Assembly (NCBI RefSeq): GCF_900168055.1
Contig: NZ_FUYS01000005.1
Location: 186,001-250,000 of the forward strand
Length of the DNA: 64,000 nucleotides
From: Parapedobacter luteus
GTDB taxonomy: Bacteria; Bacteroidota; Bacteroidia; Sphingobacteriales; Sphingobacteriaceae
Direction: 5' to 3'
The notes below the pieces were generated by a model. It searched no databases, had not been told where the DNA came from, and saw nothing but the letters and a program-made list of their open reading frames with translations. The position numbers and the translations under genes are program-made. Shown in pieces: positions 1 to 10,006 of this stretch. Position 1 is the first letter of the stretch. Every line of letters begins with the position of its first letter.

Positions 1-83
1 AAATCATCGTCTGCGAACATTGTGGACGCGTATTGGTTGATGAAGCGCTGGTTCAGGAAGTGGAATCGGCCTTCGTGGGCTGA
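1..83 (+). CDS. Zinc-ribbon protein, C-terminal end only
   Basis: Only the last 26 codons are present, in frame from base 3 to the TGA at 81-83. The residues include a C-x-x-C-G-R pair (VCEHCGRVLV) followed by a short acidic tail. This matches the C-terminal zinc ribbon of the C4-type zinc-ribbon family, roughly 250-residue proteins with an N-terminal coiled coil that are common in Bacteroidota. The upstream coiled coil lies outside the window, so the family call rests on this one motif. A strong terminator follows 25 bases later. Confidence 0.6.
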   Translation, partial: IIVCEHCGRVLVDEALVQEVESAFVG

Positions 84-108
84 TAAATAAAAAATGTGTT
101 CAACTGAG

Positions 109-140
109 GCCATCATCCTATCCGATGATGGCTTTTTTTT
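109..140 (+). terminator. Intrinsic terminator of the zinc-ribbon gene
   Basis: A perfect 9-bp stem (GCCATCATC at 109-117 with GATGATGGC at 124-132) encloses a 6-base loop and is followed by eight T residues at 133-140. It ends the rightward gene and lies just beyond the stop of the leftward restriction gene. Confidence 0.9.
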
Positions 141-145
141 GCCAA

Positions 146-1435
146 CTATTCCTCAATAAGGCCGATTATCCATTGTATCCAATGCGCGATGGTTGAGGCC
201 CTGCGCCTGAATGTCGATTCGGATTCTATCGCATAAACATCGCTCATTTTCATGATTTCAACAAGCTGTTCTTTACTGGGCATTTTGGCCTGCTTATGAT
301 AGAAGAAGAAGGCCGACCGGAATGCTGTATGTTCAAAGATGTATCCTGCTAATGCCAGTTGCCTCGCTTTGATGTCCAATCGAAAGAGCGCGGAGCCTCT
401 TTGGGTCAGGTAAAATAGGGTCTCCCCTCCTTCCCGGACTTTGTCGATTAATCCCAAATATCTCCCGGCATCGCTGTAATAATTGGTTTGCCTCCTGTCA
501 AAATCATAATTTGCCGTAATTTGTTGATGCGTCAAAAGGGTTTCTTCAAACAGCAGCTCGCAGAGGTTGATAACGCGCTCAAACGAGTCGGCCTGTGGAA
601 ACGGAATACTTGGCTCCGCGATTATGGGTGTACGATGCAAAACATCAAGGATTGCCGACAAACGAATGGGAGGTGCTCCCTCGTCGATCAGGTATTTTTT
701 TTGCCGGCGCAAGCGAAGGGAATTATAAACATTCGGGTCTTCAAAAACATATTCACGGAGATGAAAGATGCCGTTTGTATAGGTCAGAAAAAGGGGTCTG
801 ACCTGTTTGGTGACCTGCCCATGCCAGAGCCGGAATGGATAGTACAGCTGCCTAATCAGGAAATTTCCCGCGATATAATTTTTTGCCTCAATGAGACTTA
901 ATGAATGTGATCCTTCGTATCCGGCATCGATTTCAATCTGCGCATTTTTGACGGCGACAGTTCTTGATTGGCCATCTGCACAATGGATATCAAAGTCGAA
1001 TGCCGACGAACCCATCCTGCCATTGACCGTTGCATATAACGCGTCGTCGTTGACAAAATCTTGAATAATCCCGGTGATAAAAGCGCAGTTTACGGCGGTT
1101 GACTCGCTGGTTATATTTTTGAAATCCAAGCTTTCAATATGGTGGGGAAACTTAATTTTATAGACTGGGGCATCATCCGGCTCAAAAACGTGATAGGCGT
1201 TGAATGAGGAGATAATATAAGCGCGCCGGGTCACTGGAAGTATCGAAAGATTATGGGCGGTAAATAATTGTGGAAGCTGGGATTGGTGGTCAAACTTGGT
1301 CATCAACCGCGCTTCTCTCACGGCATTGATTTCTGCGGAGGTGATTTTATAATAGCCTGATTCATTTATCGCTTTCAAGATTTGATGCCGTTCGAACAGC
1401 AGCTTCCAAGCAGCTTCATTTTTGGAATCAGTCAT
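146..1435 (-). CDS. Putative type II restriction endonuclease (PD-(D/E)XK)
   Basis: A 429-residue protein whose ATG overlaps the end of the upstream adenine methyltransferase by 8 bases, the usual coupling of a restriction-modification pair. The middle holds a plausible PD-(D/E)XK core: D170 in EID, then E183-A-K185 in LIEAKN, followed by an RQLYYPFR helix (about 195-202) typical of the core region. The C-terminal part (about 290-420) looks helical with winged-helix character. The role, double-strand cleavage at the partner methylase's site, is inferred from the motif and the neighbour. Recognition sequence is unknown; a GATC-like site is possible because the methylase is Dam-like. No target-recognition domain was identified. 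Confidence 0.7.
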   Translation of the reverse strand: MTDSKNEAAWKLLFERHQILKAINESGYYKITSAEINAVREARLMTKFDHQSQLPQLFTAHNLSILPVTRRAYIISSFNAYHVFEPDDAPVYKIKFPHHIESLDFKNITSESTAVNCAFITGIIQDFVNDDALYATVNGRMGSSAFDFDIHCADGQSRTVAVKNAQIEIDAGYEGSHSLSLIEAKNYIAGNFLIRQLYYPFRLWHGQVTKQVRPLFLTYTNGIFHLREYVFEDPNVYNSLRLRRQKKYLIDEGAPPIRLSAILDVLHRTPIIAEPSIPFPQADSFERVINLCELLFEETLLTHQQITANYDFDRRQTNYYSDAGRYLGLIDKVREGGETLFYLTQRGSALFRLDIKARQLALAGYIFEHTAFRSAFFFYHKQAKMPSKEQLVEIMKMSDVYAIESESTFRRRASTIAHWIQWIIGLIEE

Positions 1436-2261
1436 AATTGCGTATCAGATATTCATCAATCTCGCCCCGTTTGGCGGCATTTGAGTTAACGGCTCGCGTC
1501 GCTTTCACGGTATGGATGTGGTAATTCGCGTATAGACCGCCGATAAATGCAGTAGCGGAGTTAGAAAGCAGAAATTTGACACCTCTTTCGTTAAGATCGT
1601 CGCATACATTACGAAGACGTACCTGATCTTCTTCGCCCCATCCCCCCCGGACATAACCCGTAAAGTTTGCGGTCTGCGATACCGGGTGATAAGGCGGATC
1701 CAGATAAACAAAATCATCGCGGGTGGCTTCAGCCAATGCTTGCTCATAATCGATGTTCAGTATTTGGATCGTCGGCGTATTCAGGTACCTACTGACGGCT
1801 TTTATCGTGGGTTCGTTAATAAAATTCGGGTTTTTGTACCGGCCAAAAGGCGTATTGAATTCGCCGGCGCTATTCACCCGATACAAACCGTTGTAACAGG
1901 TTTTATTTAGGTAGATTAACCTTGACGCACGCTTGATATCTGACAAGTCCGGATAGTTCGGTAGCCTATCCAACCCCCTTATCCGATAGAAGTAGTCCAC
2001 CTCGTTTTTGTGGCTCATCAAATCATCAATTAACGCCTTTGGGCTATCCCGTATGACTTTATAGACATTGATAAGCTCGGCATTGGCATCATTAATGATC
2101 GCCTTCTTGGGTTGCAGATGAAAGAATACGGCTCCTCCGCCCACGAAAGGCTCATAATATGAACGGAATCGGGTTGGCTTCAGTGCGATGATGGCGTCAA
2201 GCAGTTGCCTCTTGCCTCCCACCCATTTCAAGACTGGCGCAATCAAGTTGTTTTTTGCCAC
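1428..2261 (-). CDS. DNA adenine methyltransferase, Dam/D12 class
   Basis: A 277-residue N6-adenine methyltransferase. The SAM-binding motifs are clear: LKWVGGKRQLL (motif X, about residues 11-21), PFVGGGAVFF (motif I, about 38-47), and the catalytic DPPY in YLDPPYHPV (about 186-194). The order X-I-IV is that of the alpha-group Dam/DpnM enzymes. Homologues of this length methylate GATC or related short palindromes. The start appears to be GTG at 2261, giving the expected MAKNN-type N terminus. It is the first gene of the module, with the nuclease following in an 8-base overlap, so methylation precedes restriction. It is divergent from uvrA. Confidence 0.93.
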   Translation of the reverse strand: MAKNNLIAPVLKWVGGKRQLLDAIIALKPTRFRSYYEPFVGGGAVFFHLQPKKAIINDANAELINVYKVIRDSPKALIDDLMSHKNEVDYFYRIRGLDRLPNYPDLSDIKRASRLIYLNKTCYNGLYRVNSAGEFNTPFGRYKNPNFINEPTIKAVSRYLNTPTIQILNIDYEQALAEATRDDFVYLDPPYHPVSQTANFTGYVRGGWGEEDQVRLRNVCDDLNERGVKFLLSNSATAFIGGLYANYHIHTVKATRAVNSNAAKRGEIDEYLIRNYD

Positions 2262-2384
2262 GAAATAATGCTAAAATGCTTAGCTGCAAAGCTCGCAAAT
2301 ATTAAGGATAAAAACAATTATTTTTTCAGCGGCAGCATGGGCGGTATTCTCGTTTCTTTACTAATAAAATTCACAAAAAATCCG

Positions 2385-2392
2385 TATTTTTG
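2385..2392 (+). promoter_or_regulatory. uvrA promoter -7 element
   Basis: TATTTTTG matches the Bacteroidota -7 consensus TAnnTTTG and lies 31 bases before the uvrA ATG, in the divergent gap with the methyltransferase. The -33 element is weak. Confidence 0.6.
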
Positions 2393-2423
2393 CTTACCAC
2401 TTAGTTTTTATTAGAAAGGGTAA

Positions 2424-5282
2424 ATGACGAAACAAACGACGCCCGACTTGGGTGAACAACGTGAAATACAAGTTTTTGGCGCGCGGGTACATAATCTCAG
2501 GGACATTGACGTAAGCTTTCCTCGTAATGAATTGGTTGTCATAACCGGCCTAAGCGGTAGTGGCAAGTCATCGTTAGCCTTCGACACCATTTATGCGGAA
2601 GGCCAACGCCGGTATATGGAAACTTTCAGCGCCTACAGCCGCCAGTTTCTGGGTGGTATGGAACGCCCGGATGTAGACAAGATCTCCGGGCTCAGTCCGG
2701 TGATTTCCATCGAGCAGAAGACCACCAGCAAAAACCCCCGTTCTACGGTGGGGACAATTACCGAAGTGTATGACTTCATGCGCCTGCTCTTTGCCCGGGC
2801 GGGAGAGGCTTACTCCTATGTGACGGGGAAAAAGATGGAGCGCATGTCGGAAGAGCAGGTTGTGGACCGTATTATCCAGCAATTTGATGGACAAGCTATC
2901 AATGTGTTGGCACCGGTGGTCAAGGGCCGTAAAGGCCACTACCGCGAACTGTTCGAGCAAATTCGCAAGCAAGGCTACGTAAAAGTGCGTGTAGACGGCG
3001 AGCTGTTGGACATCGTGCCGAAGATGCAGGTCGATCGGTATAAGATCCATGATATCGAAACGGTCATTGATCGGCTTCTGGTCACGGAAAAAGATCGCAA
3101 ACGGCTTTACACGTCGGTCATGCAGGCCATGAAAGCGGCAAAGGGCATCATCAAGGTTAGTGATAAGGACAATAACGAGTACTTTTACAGCCGGTACCTG
3201 ATGGACGCGGAATCGGGCATCTCTTATGATGAGCCGCAGCCCAATACATTTTCATTCAACTCGCCCTATGGAGCTTGTGAGCATTGCGACGGACTGGGAT
3301 ATGTTTATCAAATAGACCGCCATGCGGTGATTCCGGACCCGAAGCTCAGCATCACGAAGGGCGGCCTTGCTCCGCTTGGCGAATACCGTGATACCTGGAA
3401 CTTTCAGGTATTGAAGGCCGTCGCCAAGAAATACGATTTTTCGCTGGCTACGCCTATTGAAAAACTTTCAGACAAGCAGCTGGACATCCTGCTTTACGGC
3501 GCAGAAGAAGACGTAACGGTGCCGGTATCCTATAGCAGCTGGAATACCAAAGACTACAAAATTACCTTTGCGGGCATCTTTAAGATGCTCGAAGAGCAAA
3601 ATGAACGGCTCGGGCTCAACGGCCAAAACCTGGATGACTACCGCGTACAGAAGGTGTGCCCCGTATGCGAGGGCGCCCGCCTCAAGAAGGAATCGCTTCA
3701 CTTTAAAATAGGCGGTAAAAATATCCATGAGCTGGCGGCCATGGATATCACTACACTGGCGGCATGGTTTGATGCCGTCGAACAGCAATTGGACGATAGG
3801 CAGCGCTTAATCGCGACAGAGATTCTGAAGGAGATCCGTGCGCGGCTTGGTTTTTTGCTGGATGTGGGACTTAATTATCTGACACTCGACCGTACGGCAA
3901 AAACACTCTCCGGCGGTGAGGCGCAACGCATCCGGCTGGCCACGCAGATCGGTTCACAACTGGTCAATGTGCTATACATTCTTGATGAACCCAGTATCGG
4001 GTTGCACCAACGAGACAACGAAAGGCTTATCAATGCCCTGAAAAACCTGCGGGACATCGGCAATTCGGTACTGGTTGTGGAGCATGACAAGGATATGATT
4101 CTTCACGCCGACTATGTAATCGATATGGGGCCGGCGGCGGGCGCGCATGGCGGGCAGGTGGTGGCACAGGGCAAACCGGATGCCATCAAATCTGCCGACA
4201 CGCTTACCGCGGCGTACCTCAACGGAACAAAGGCGATACGCGTACCGGCAGAACGGCGGCCAGGCAATGGGCATGTGCTGCACCTCTCCGGCGCAACCGG
4301 CAATAACCTGCGCAATGTTTCGGTTGATTTTCCGCTGGGCAAGCTTATCGTCGTGACCGGTGTATCCGGCAGTGGCAAATCCAGCTTGATTACGGAAACG
4401 CTGTACCCCATCTTGAACCGCCATTTTTTCCGTGCAAAAAAGACGCCCCTACCTTATAAGAAGCTTGATGGACTACAGCATGTAGACAAGGTTATCGAGA
4501 TCGATCAGACTCCTATCGGACGCACGCCGCGGTCTAATCCTTCTACCTATACCGGGGTATTTTCGGACATCAGGGCGCTTTTTGTACAATTGCCCGAATC
4601 TAAAATCCGGGGATATAAACCGGGCCGCTTTTCCTTTAACGTGAAAGGCGGGCGCTGCGAAACTTGTCAGGGAGCGGGTATGAAGGTCATCGAAATGAAC
4701 TTCCTGCCGGATGTGCAGGTGCCCTGCGAGACCTGCAACGGCAAACGCTACAACCGGGAGACACTGGAAGTGCGCTATCGCGGCAAATCCATCAGCGATG
4801 TACTCGACATGCGCATTGATGAGGCAGTCACTTTTTTTGAAAACATCCCTTCGATATACCGGAAAATCAAAACGTTGCAGGACGTGGGCCTTGGCTACCT
4901 TACGCTGGGCCAGTCGTCGGTAACGCTATCCGGCGGTGAAGCGCAACGTGTGAAACTGGCTACCGAACTTTCCAAGAAGGATACGGGAAAGACTTTTTAT
5001 ATCCTCGATGAGCCGACTACCGGCCTCCATTTTGAGGACGTCAATGTACTGCTCGGTGTACTTAACCGGCTGGTAGACCGCGGAAACACGGTATTGGTGA
5101 TCGAACACAACCTCGACGTCGTCAAGGTCGCGGACTGGGTGATAGACCTTGGTCCGGAAGGGGGTGCCGGCGGCGGATCAATCCTTTTCAGCGGTACACC
5201 CGAAGATCTTGTTCAGTGTAAAAGAAGCCAAACGGCCCGCTTTCTTGAGTTAGAAATGCGGGGAGTAGGGACGTTTTCGTAA
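2424..5282 (+). CDS. uvrA: Excinuclease ABC subunit A (UvrA)
   Basis: A 952-residue UvrA, close to the usual 940. It is the damage-sensing ATPase dimer of nucleotide excision repair and loads UvrB. It has two ABC modules: Walker [10 protein letters not shown] (about 43-51) and GVSGSGKSS (about 650), each with an LSGGEAQR signature and a D-E-P Walker B ([20 protein letters not shown]). Zinc-binding cysteines are present as CEHC/CPVC in the first half and [17 protein letters not shown] in the second. It heads a rightward repair cluster, with mutL starting 10 bases after its stop. Confidence 0.98.
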   Translation: MTKQTTPDLGEQREIQVFGARVHNLRDIDVSFPRNELVVITGLSGSGKSSLAFDTIYAEGQRRYMETFSAYSRQFLGGMERPDVDKISGLSPVISIEQKTTSKNPRSTVGTITEVYDFMRLLFARAGEAYSYVTGKKMERMSEEQVVDRIIQQFDGQAINVLAPVVKGRKGHYRELFEQIRKQGYVKVRVDGELLDIVPKMQVDRYKIHDIETVIDRLLVTEKDRKRLYTSVMQAMKAAKGIIKVSDKDNNEYFYSRYLMDAESGISYDEPQPNTFSFNSPYGACEHCDGLGYVYQIDRHAVIPDPKLSITKGGLAPLGEYRDTWNFQVLKAVAKKYDFSLATPIEKLSDKQLDILLYGAEEDVTVPVSYSSWNTKDYKITFAGIFKMLEEQNERLGLNGQNLDDYRVQKVCPVCEGARLKKESLHFKIGGKNIHELAAMDITTLAAWFDAVEQQLDDRQRLIATEILKEIRARLGFLLDVGLNYLTLDRTAKTLSGGEAQRIRLATQIGSQLVNVLYILDEPSIGLHQRDNERLINALKNLRDIGNSVLVVEHDKDMILHADYVIDMGPAAGAHGGQVVAQGKPDAIKSADTLTAAYLNGTKAIRVPAERRPGNGHVLHLSGATGNNLRNVSVDFPLGKLIVVTGVSGSGKSSLITETLYPILNRHFFRAKKTPLPYKKLDGLQHVDKVIEIDQTPIGRTPRSNPSTYTGVFSDIRALFVQLPESKIRGYKPGRFSFNVKGGRCETCQGAGMKVIEMNFLPDVQVPCETCNGKRYNRETLEVRYRGKSISDVLDMRIDEAVTFFENIPSIYRKIKTLQDVGLGYLTLGQSSVTLSGGEAQRVKLATELSKKDTGKTFYILDEPTTGLHFEDVNVLLGVLNRLVDRGNTVLVIEHNLDVVKVADWVIDLGPEGGAGGGSILFSGTPEDLVQCKRSQTARFLELEMRGVGTFS

Positions 5283-5292
5283 CTTCGCCAAC

Positions 5293-7125
5293 ATGTCAGA
5301 TATTATCCAACTGTTGCCGGACACCGTGGCCAACCAAATTGCTGCGGGTGAAGTGGTGCAACGTCCGGCATCAGCAGTGAAGGAATTGATAGAAAATGCG
5401 ATTGATGCCGGAGCAGACAAAATAAGGCTGATTGTAAAAGATGCCGGTAAATCGCTTATTCAAGTGATAGATAATGGTTGCGGTATGAGCGTAACCGATG
5501 CCCGGCTATGTTTCGAACGCCATGCGACATCCAAAATCCGTGAGGCAGCAGATTTATTCGCTATCCGGACCATGGGTTTCCGCGGAGAGGCATTGGCATC
5601 CATCGCAGCGATCGCGCATGTCGAGCTCAAGACTCGCCGTGTGGAAGATGAGCTGGGCACCTTGATCGAAATCGAAGGCTCAGCGGTCACGCGGCAAGAA
5701 CCGGCAGCCCTTCCCGCGGGCACGAGCATTTGCGTAAAAAACCTGTTTTACAATATTCCTGCGCGGCGCAATTTTCTCAAAAGCAATCCGGTGGAAATGC
5801 GCCACATCTTGGATGAGTTCCAACGGGTGGCTCTGGCCCACCCGGACATCTTCTTTAGCCTGCACAGCGATGACCAGGAGCTGTTTCATTTGCCCGGCGA
5901 AAGCCTGAAACAGCGCATCGTTCACGTATTTGGGAACACCTACAATCAGCGACTGGTGCCGGTAGAGGAGGAAACGACCATCATCAACCTGAAAGGCTTC
6001 ATCGGAAAGCCCGAGTTTGCGAAGAAAACGCGGGGCGAACAGTTCTTTTTTGTGAATAACCGCTTCGTGAAAGATCCTTACCTCAACCACGCTGTCGTCA
6101 AGGCTTATGAGGGGATTCTTCCGCCGGACAGCTTTCCGCTGTATGTCTTATTCATTGAAATCGATCCGGCAAAAATAGATATCAATGTCCATCCGACTAA
6201 AACGGAGATCAAGTATGAAGATGAGCGGGCGATTTATGCGATCCTGCAATCGGCGGTGAAACGTTCGTTGGGGCGATATAATATCACACCTACGCTTGAC
6301 TTTAACCAGGAAACCGGATTCAGCCACATGATCAGTGCGAAACCGCTGGAAGAAATTACGCCCCCATCCATTACCTTCAATCCTGATTTTAACCCTTTTG
6401 AACACACGAAATCGGGTAGCCGGAAGCAAGCGCCATCGCCATCCATTCCCCAAAATTGGGATACGCTTTATCAGATCACGGAAAAAAAGGGGGACACCCA
6501 GCTTGGCCTCCATGGCAACGATGCTGATGTACCGGGAGAGCATGTGCAGCCCGCTAAGAAGCAACCTTTCCAGCTGCATAACAGGTACATCATTTCGCAA
6601 ATCCACTCAGGGTTTATTTTGATTGACCAGCAAGCTGCACATGAGCGTATTTTGTTTGAGCAGTTTTGCCAGCAGCTGGAAAACCGCCAGGGAGCAAGTC
6701 AGCAGAGCTTATTCCCACAAACCGTGACGCTTAGTGGTCCGGACTTCCAATTGATTATGGATTTACTTCCGGACATTCAGGCGCTGGGATTTCAAATCAG
6801 GGAGTTTGGCAAACATACGTTTGTGGTAGAGGGCATCCCTGCTGATTTGACCTCAGGCGTGAGCGAACGGCAGGTATTGGAGCAACTGCTTGAAGATTAT
6901 AAAAACAACCAAGCTGCGCTGAAGCTGCCTAAACGGGAAAAGCTGGCCAGAAGTTTGGCTAAGCATGCGGCCATCAAACCCGGCATGGCACTGTCTGCCG
7001 ATGACATGGCTGAATTGATAGATAAGCTCTTTGCCTGCGAAATGCCCAATGTATCATTGAATGGCAAGCCGATAATCCTTACTTTTACATTGCAAGAACT
7101 GTCAGCGCGTTTTGAACGCAATTAA
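5293..7125 (+). CDS. mutL: DNA mismatch repair protein MutL
   Basis: A 610-residue MutL. The N-terminal GHKL ATPase has all signature motifs: ELIENAIDAGAD, DNGCGM, TMGFRGEALASI, and the MutL/PMS1 signature GFRGEAL. The C-terminal dimerisation domain starts at about residue 425. It contains D445-Q-Q-A-x-x-E451-x4-E456, a version of the endonuclease motif DQHA(x)2E(x)4E with the His replaced by Gln. Two other metal-site motifs are altered: AKHAAIK (557-562) for ACHxAIK, and SLNGKP (588-593) for CPxGRP. Nicking activity is therefore uncertain. It is co-transcribed with uvrA (10-base gap) and followed by a rhomboid gene. Confidence 0.97.
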   Translation: MSDIIQLLPDTVANQIAAGEVVQRPASAVKELIENAIDAGADKIRLIVKDAGKSLIQVIDNGCGMSVTDARLCFERHATSKIREAADLFAIRTMGFRGEALASIAAIAHVELKTRRVEDELGTLIEIEGSAVTRQEPAALPAGTSICVKNLFYNIPARRNFLKSNPVEMRHILDEFQRVALAHPDIFFSLHSDDQELFHLPGESLKQRIVHVFGNTYNQRLVPVEEETTIINLKGFIGKPEFAKKTRGEQFFFVNNRFVKDPYLNHAVVKAYEGILPPDSFPLYVLFIEIDPAKIDINVHPTKTEIKYEDERAIYAILQSAVKRSLGRYNITPTLDFNQETGFSHMISAKPLEEITPPSITFNPDFNPFEHTKSGSRKQAPSPSIPQNWDTLYQITEKKGDTQLGLHGNDADVPGEHVQPAKKQPFQLHNRYIISQIHSGFILIDQQAAHERILFEQFCQQLENRQGASQQSLFPQTVTLSGPDFQLIMDLLPDIQALGFQIREFGKHTFVVEGIPADLTSGVSERQVLEQLLEDYKNNQAALKLPKREKLARSLAKHAAIKPGMALSADDMAELIDKLFACEMPNVSLNGKPIILTFTLQELSARFERN

Positions 7126-7140
7126 TTGAATAGAAATACC

Positions 7141-7872
7141 ATGTATAATAATTCCGCATCCCCATTTGCTGGACTACCGCCAGTAGTCAAAAACCTTCTC
7201 ATTATCAATATTATCTGTTTTGTCGGCACGATGATTTTTGAGCAGGCCAACCGCTTTTTCGGTGTTTATTATCCGGACTCGCCATTTTTTAAAATGTGGC
7301 AAATCATCACCTATATGTTTATGCATGGGGGATTTACGCATATTTTTTTCAACATGTTCGCGCTCTTTATGTTCGGCCCGGTACTTGAGCAGGTACTAGG
7401 GTCCAAACGATTCTTAAATTATTACCTGATTACGGGGCTCGGCGCGTTGGTATTACAATTTGGTGTGCAGGCAGCAGAGGTTTATCAAATTGCGGGGACA
7501 GTGGCTGCACGGGATTGGTTGCGATTTGATATGCTTGCAGGAGTCGTGCATGGCAATCATCCGGGATTGACACAGGAAAGCTTTGAGAAGCTGGTATCCA
7601 TCTATAACACACCGATGGTAGGAGCTTCAGGTGCAATCTACGGCTTGTTGATCGCCTTCGGGTACTTGTTTCCCAACACACCGTTGATGTTGATTTTTTT
7701 GCCGGTGCCTATCAAAGCAAAGTACTTTATTCCGGTGATGATTCTTATCGAGCTTTTTCTTGGTGTGTCGCGTACCGGCACCTCCATTGCGCACTTTGCG
7801 CATATCGGAGGGGCGCTGTTCGGATTTCTGCTCATTAAGCTGTGGGGTATCAGACGGCCCAATTATTGGTAA
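7141..7872 (+). CDS. Rhomboid intramembrane serine protease
   Basis: A 243-residue six-helix membrane protein. The serine motif G161-A-S163-G and the C-terminal AHIGGALFG histidine helix (H221) form the Ser-His dyad. The HGGFTHIFFNM segment is the rhomboid HxxxxHxxxN motif in helix 2. It cleaves single-pass membrane substrates inside the bilayer; the substrate is unknown. ATG at 7141 is preferred. An in-frame TTG abutting the mutL stop would add five residues. It is co-oriented with mutL (15-base gap) and a second rhomboid. Confidence 0.93.
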   Translation: MYNNSASPFAGLPPVVKNLLIINIICFVGTMIFEQANRFFGVYYPDSPFFKMWQIITYMFMHGGFTHIFFNMFALFMFGPVLEQVLGSKRFLNYYLITGLGALVLQFGVQAAEVYQIAGTVAARDWLRFDMLAGVVHGNHPGLTQESFEKLVSIYNTPMVGASGAIYGLLIAFGYLFPNTPLMLIFLPVPIKAKYFIPVMILIELFLGVSRTGTSIAHFAHIGGALFGFLLIKLWGIRRPNYW

Positions 7873-7975
7873 AATAAAACAAAGCGGATTGTGTTGTGTC
7901 TTCAATAAAAATGATTAAAAAAAATTTTTCCTATATTAGCCACTGTTATCAGGCAACTATACAGAAAGCACGACA

Positions 7976-8857
7976 ATGAAAAGGTCATGGATTGGCGATC
8001 TATGGGATAAAGCTTTCCGCTCGGGGAATCCGCTGTATCTGTTTATTGCTATCAACATCTTGGTGTTTGTTGGCATTAATCTGCTTTCGTTGGTTACGGC
8101 CCTGGGCATTACGAACGTCCCTTTGTCCGGCTACCTGATGTCGTGGTTGGAGCTTCCGGCATCCATCACCGGCTGGCTGTATAAGCCGTGGACCATTGCC
8201 ACATACATGTTTACGCAGCAGGGATTGTTCCATGTGCTCTTTAATATGTTGTGGTTGTTTTGGCTGGGCATCATTTTCCTCGATTTTCTTAAGCAGCGCC
8301 AATTTGTCTTTGTCTACCTTGCCGGCGGAATTGCGGGAGGCCTGCTTTATTTGCTCGCTTTCAACCTGATTCCGGCGTTCAGCGCACAAGCTTTCCGCAC
8401 GGTCATGATTGGATCGTCGGCCAGTGTCAGTGCGGTTGTCTTTGCAACGGCTACCCTATTGCCGGATTACACCATCCGGATGCTGTTTTTTGGCAATGTA
8501 AAGTTGAAATATCTCGCATTGGCATTCATTGCCATCGATGTATTGGCTATCTCCGGTCTTAATGCCGGGGGAAGTATCGCGCATATCGGCGGGGCTTTGT
8601 TTGGCTTTATATACATCAAGCGATTGCAGAATGGACAGGACTGGAGCCGCATGCTGGGCACCGAGCGCAGGAAAAGGAAATTGCGGGTGATGCGGAATGA
8701 CAACATGGCATCGCCGTATGAAGAGCCGCTGGTACCTAATCAGGAAGTAATCGATCGAATATTGGACAAAATCTCCCAGTCCGGGTACGATAGCCTTACC
8801 AAGGCCGAGAAAGAAGCTTTGTTCAAAGCCAGCAAACAGGGCCAAAACGAGTACTGA
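7976..8857 (+). CDS. Second rhomboid-family protein with C-terminal tail
   Basis: A 293-residue rhomboid-fold membrane protein. The helix-2 motif (LFHVLFNMLWLFWLG) and histidine helix (GGSIAHIGGALFG, H203) are intact. The serine motif reads G146-S-S148-A instead of GxSG. About 60 cytoplasmic residues after the last helix resemble the DUF6576-type tail seen on Bacteroidota rhomboids, ending in a helix (ILDKIS...SLTKAEKEALF). The tail has no close counterpart in the first rhomboid. The stop overlaps the next ATG by one base (TGATG), so the two are translationally coupled. Activity is likely but less certain than for the first copy. Confidence 0.88.
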   Translation: MKRSWIGDLWDKAFRSGNPLYLFIAINILVFVGINLLSLVTALGITNVPLSGYLMSWLELPASITGWLYKPWTIATYMFTQQGLFHVLFNMLWLFWLGIIFLDFLKQRQFVFVYLAGGIAGGLLYLLAFNLIPAFSAQAFRTVMIGSSASVSAVVFATATLLPDYTIRMLFFGNVKLKYLALAFIAIDVLAISGLNAGGSIAHIGGALFGFIYIKRLQNGQDWSRMLGTERRKRKLRVMRNDNMASPYEEPLVPNQEVIDRILDKISQSGYDSLTKAEKEALFKASKQGQNEY

Positions 8858-9981
8858 TGGTACGGAAATCACGTCGTATAAGAAAACTGAATTTTTTCGG
8901 TAAAACCGTTTTGTTGGCCAATATTATCGCTGTCCTGGCGCTATTACTGAGTTATTCCGCCCCGTACATTAACCCCCGCTCGTTCTGGCCGATCGCTTTC
9001 TTCGGCATCGCTTACCTGCCGCTGCTGGTCATCAATATCCTTTTTATCGTCTATTGGTTGATACTCGGGGCCCGCTATGCGGGCATTTCGTTGTTGGCCA
9101 TCGTATTCGGCTGGAACACCCTGAGCAAGCATATCGGCTTCAACCGCAAGGTGCCCGAAGCGGTGGTGACATCGCAAGACACGGCAACCATTCGGCTACT
9201 TACTTATAACGTCCATTTCTTCAGGGCCTTTGAGCAGGAGGATACCGAACTCACCATCTGGGAAGATGCCATGAAACTGATGGACAGCATTTCCCCGGAT
9301 GTTGTGTGTATACAGGAATATTATACCCGCAAGAAAGGACAATATAAAATGGCCCGGGCCTTTGAACGGAAGATCAAGACACCATACCATTACATCTCCC
9401 CCACAGCGGAAAATGAGTATGAAGCTTATGGTATCGCTATCTTCTCGCGGTATCCGATTATCGCTTCAGGTCATCTGCCCGAACATGAGCTGGGGGTGAA
9501 CCGGATTATCTACGCCGATATAGACAAAGGAGGTAAGATTTTCCGGGTATATAATGTGCATTTACGTTCGTTCGGTTTTCAGAAAGAAGATTACGATTTC
9601 ATCAAAAGGCCTTCCAAAGCCATTGAAAAGGATGCAGCCTCCACCCGGCGTATCAGTTCGCGCCTGAAACATGCTTTCAGTGCCCGGAGCGACCAGGCCG
9701 AATCCCTCCGTGAACATAGCCGTGCGTGCGAAACACCCTACATCATTGCGGGCGACTTTAACGATACGCCTTTATCTTATTCTGTAAATCGGGTTTCTGC
9801 GGGGCTACGGAACGCTTTTCATGAAAAGGGACGTGGATGGGGAGTAACGTACAACGGCGATTTCCCAAACTTCCAAATTGATTATATCCTGACAAGCAAG
9901 GAATTCAAGATACATCATTATCAAATCATCAAAGCGAAGCTTTCTGATCATTATCCGGTGTGGGCGGATGTGCAGCTTTAA
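8857..9981 (+). CDS. Membrane-anchored EEP-family hydrolase
   Basis: A 374-residue protein with three N-terminal membrane segments (about residues 13-35, 41-68, 72-90) and a C-terminal endonuclease/exonuclease/phosphatase domain. Catalytic motifs are present in order: LTYNVHFF, CIQEYY (metal Glu), IFSRYPI, YNVHLRS, AGDFNDTP, IDYILTS, and LSDHYPV (catalytic Asp-His). The family includes phosphodiesterases, DNases and inositol phosphatases, and the substrate cannot be read from sequence. The domain is probably periplasmic. It is coupled to the rhomboid gene by a one-base stop/start overlap and closes the operon before a terminator. Confidence 0.88.
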   Translation: MVRKSRRIRKLNFFGKTVLLANIIAVLALLLSYSAPYINPRSFWPIAFFGIAYLPLLVINILFIVYWLILGARYAGISLLAIVFGWNTLSKHIGFNRKVPEAVVTSQDTATIRLLTYNVHFFRAFEQEDTELTIWEDAMKLMDSISPDVVCIQEYYTRKKGQYKMARAFERKIKTPYHYISPTAENEYEAYGIAIFSRYPIIASGHLPEHELGVNRIIYADIDKGGKIFRVYNVHLRSFGFQKEDYDFIKRPSKAIEKDAASTRRISSRLKHAFSARSDQAESLREHSRACETPYIIAGDFNDTPLSYSVNRVSAGLRNAFHEKGRGWGVTYNGDFPNFQIDYILTSKEFKIHHYQIIKAKLSDHYPVWADVQL

Positions 9982-10006
9982 AATTCATAAAAGCCTTAAT
10001 TCATAA

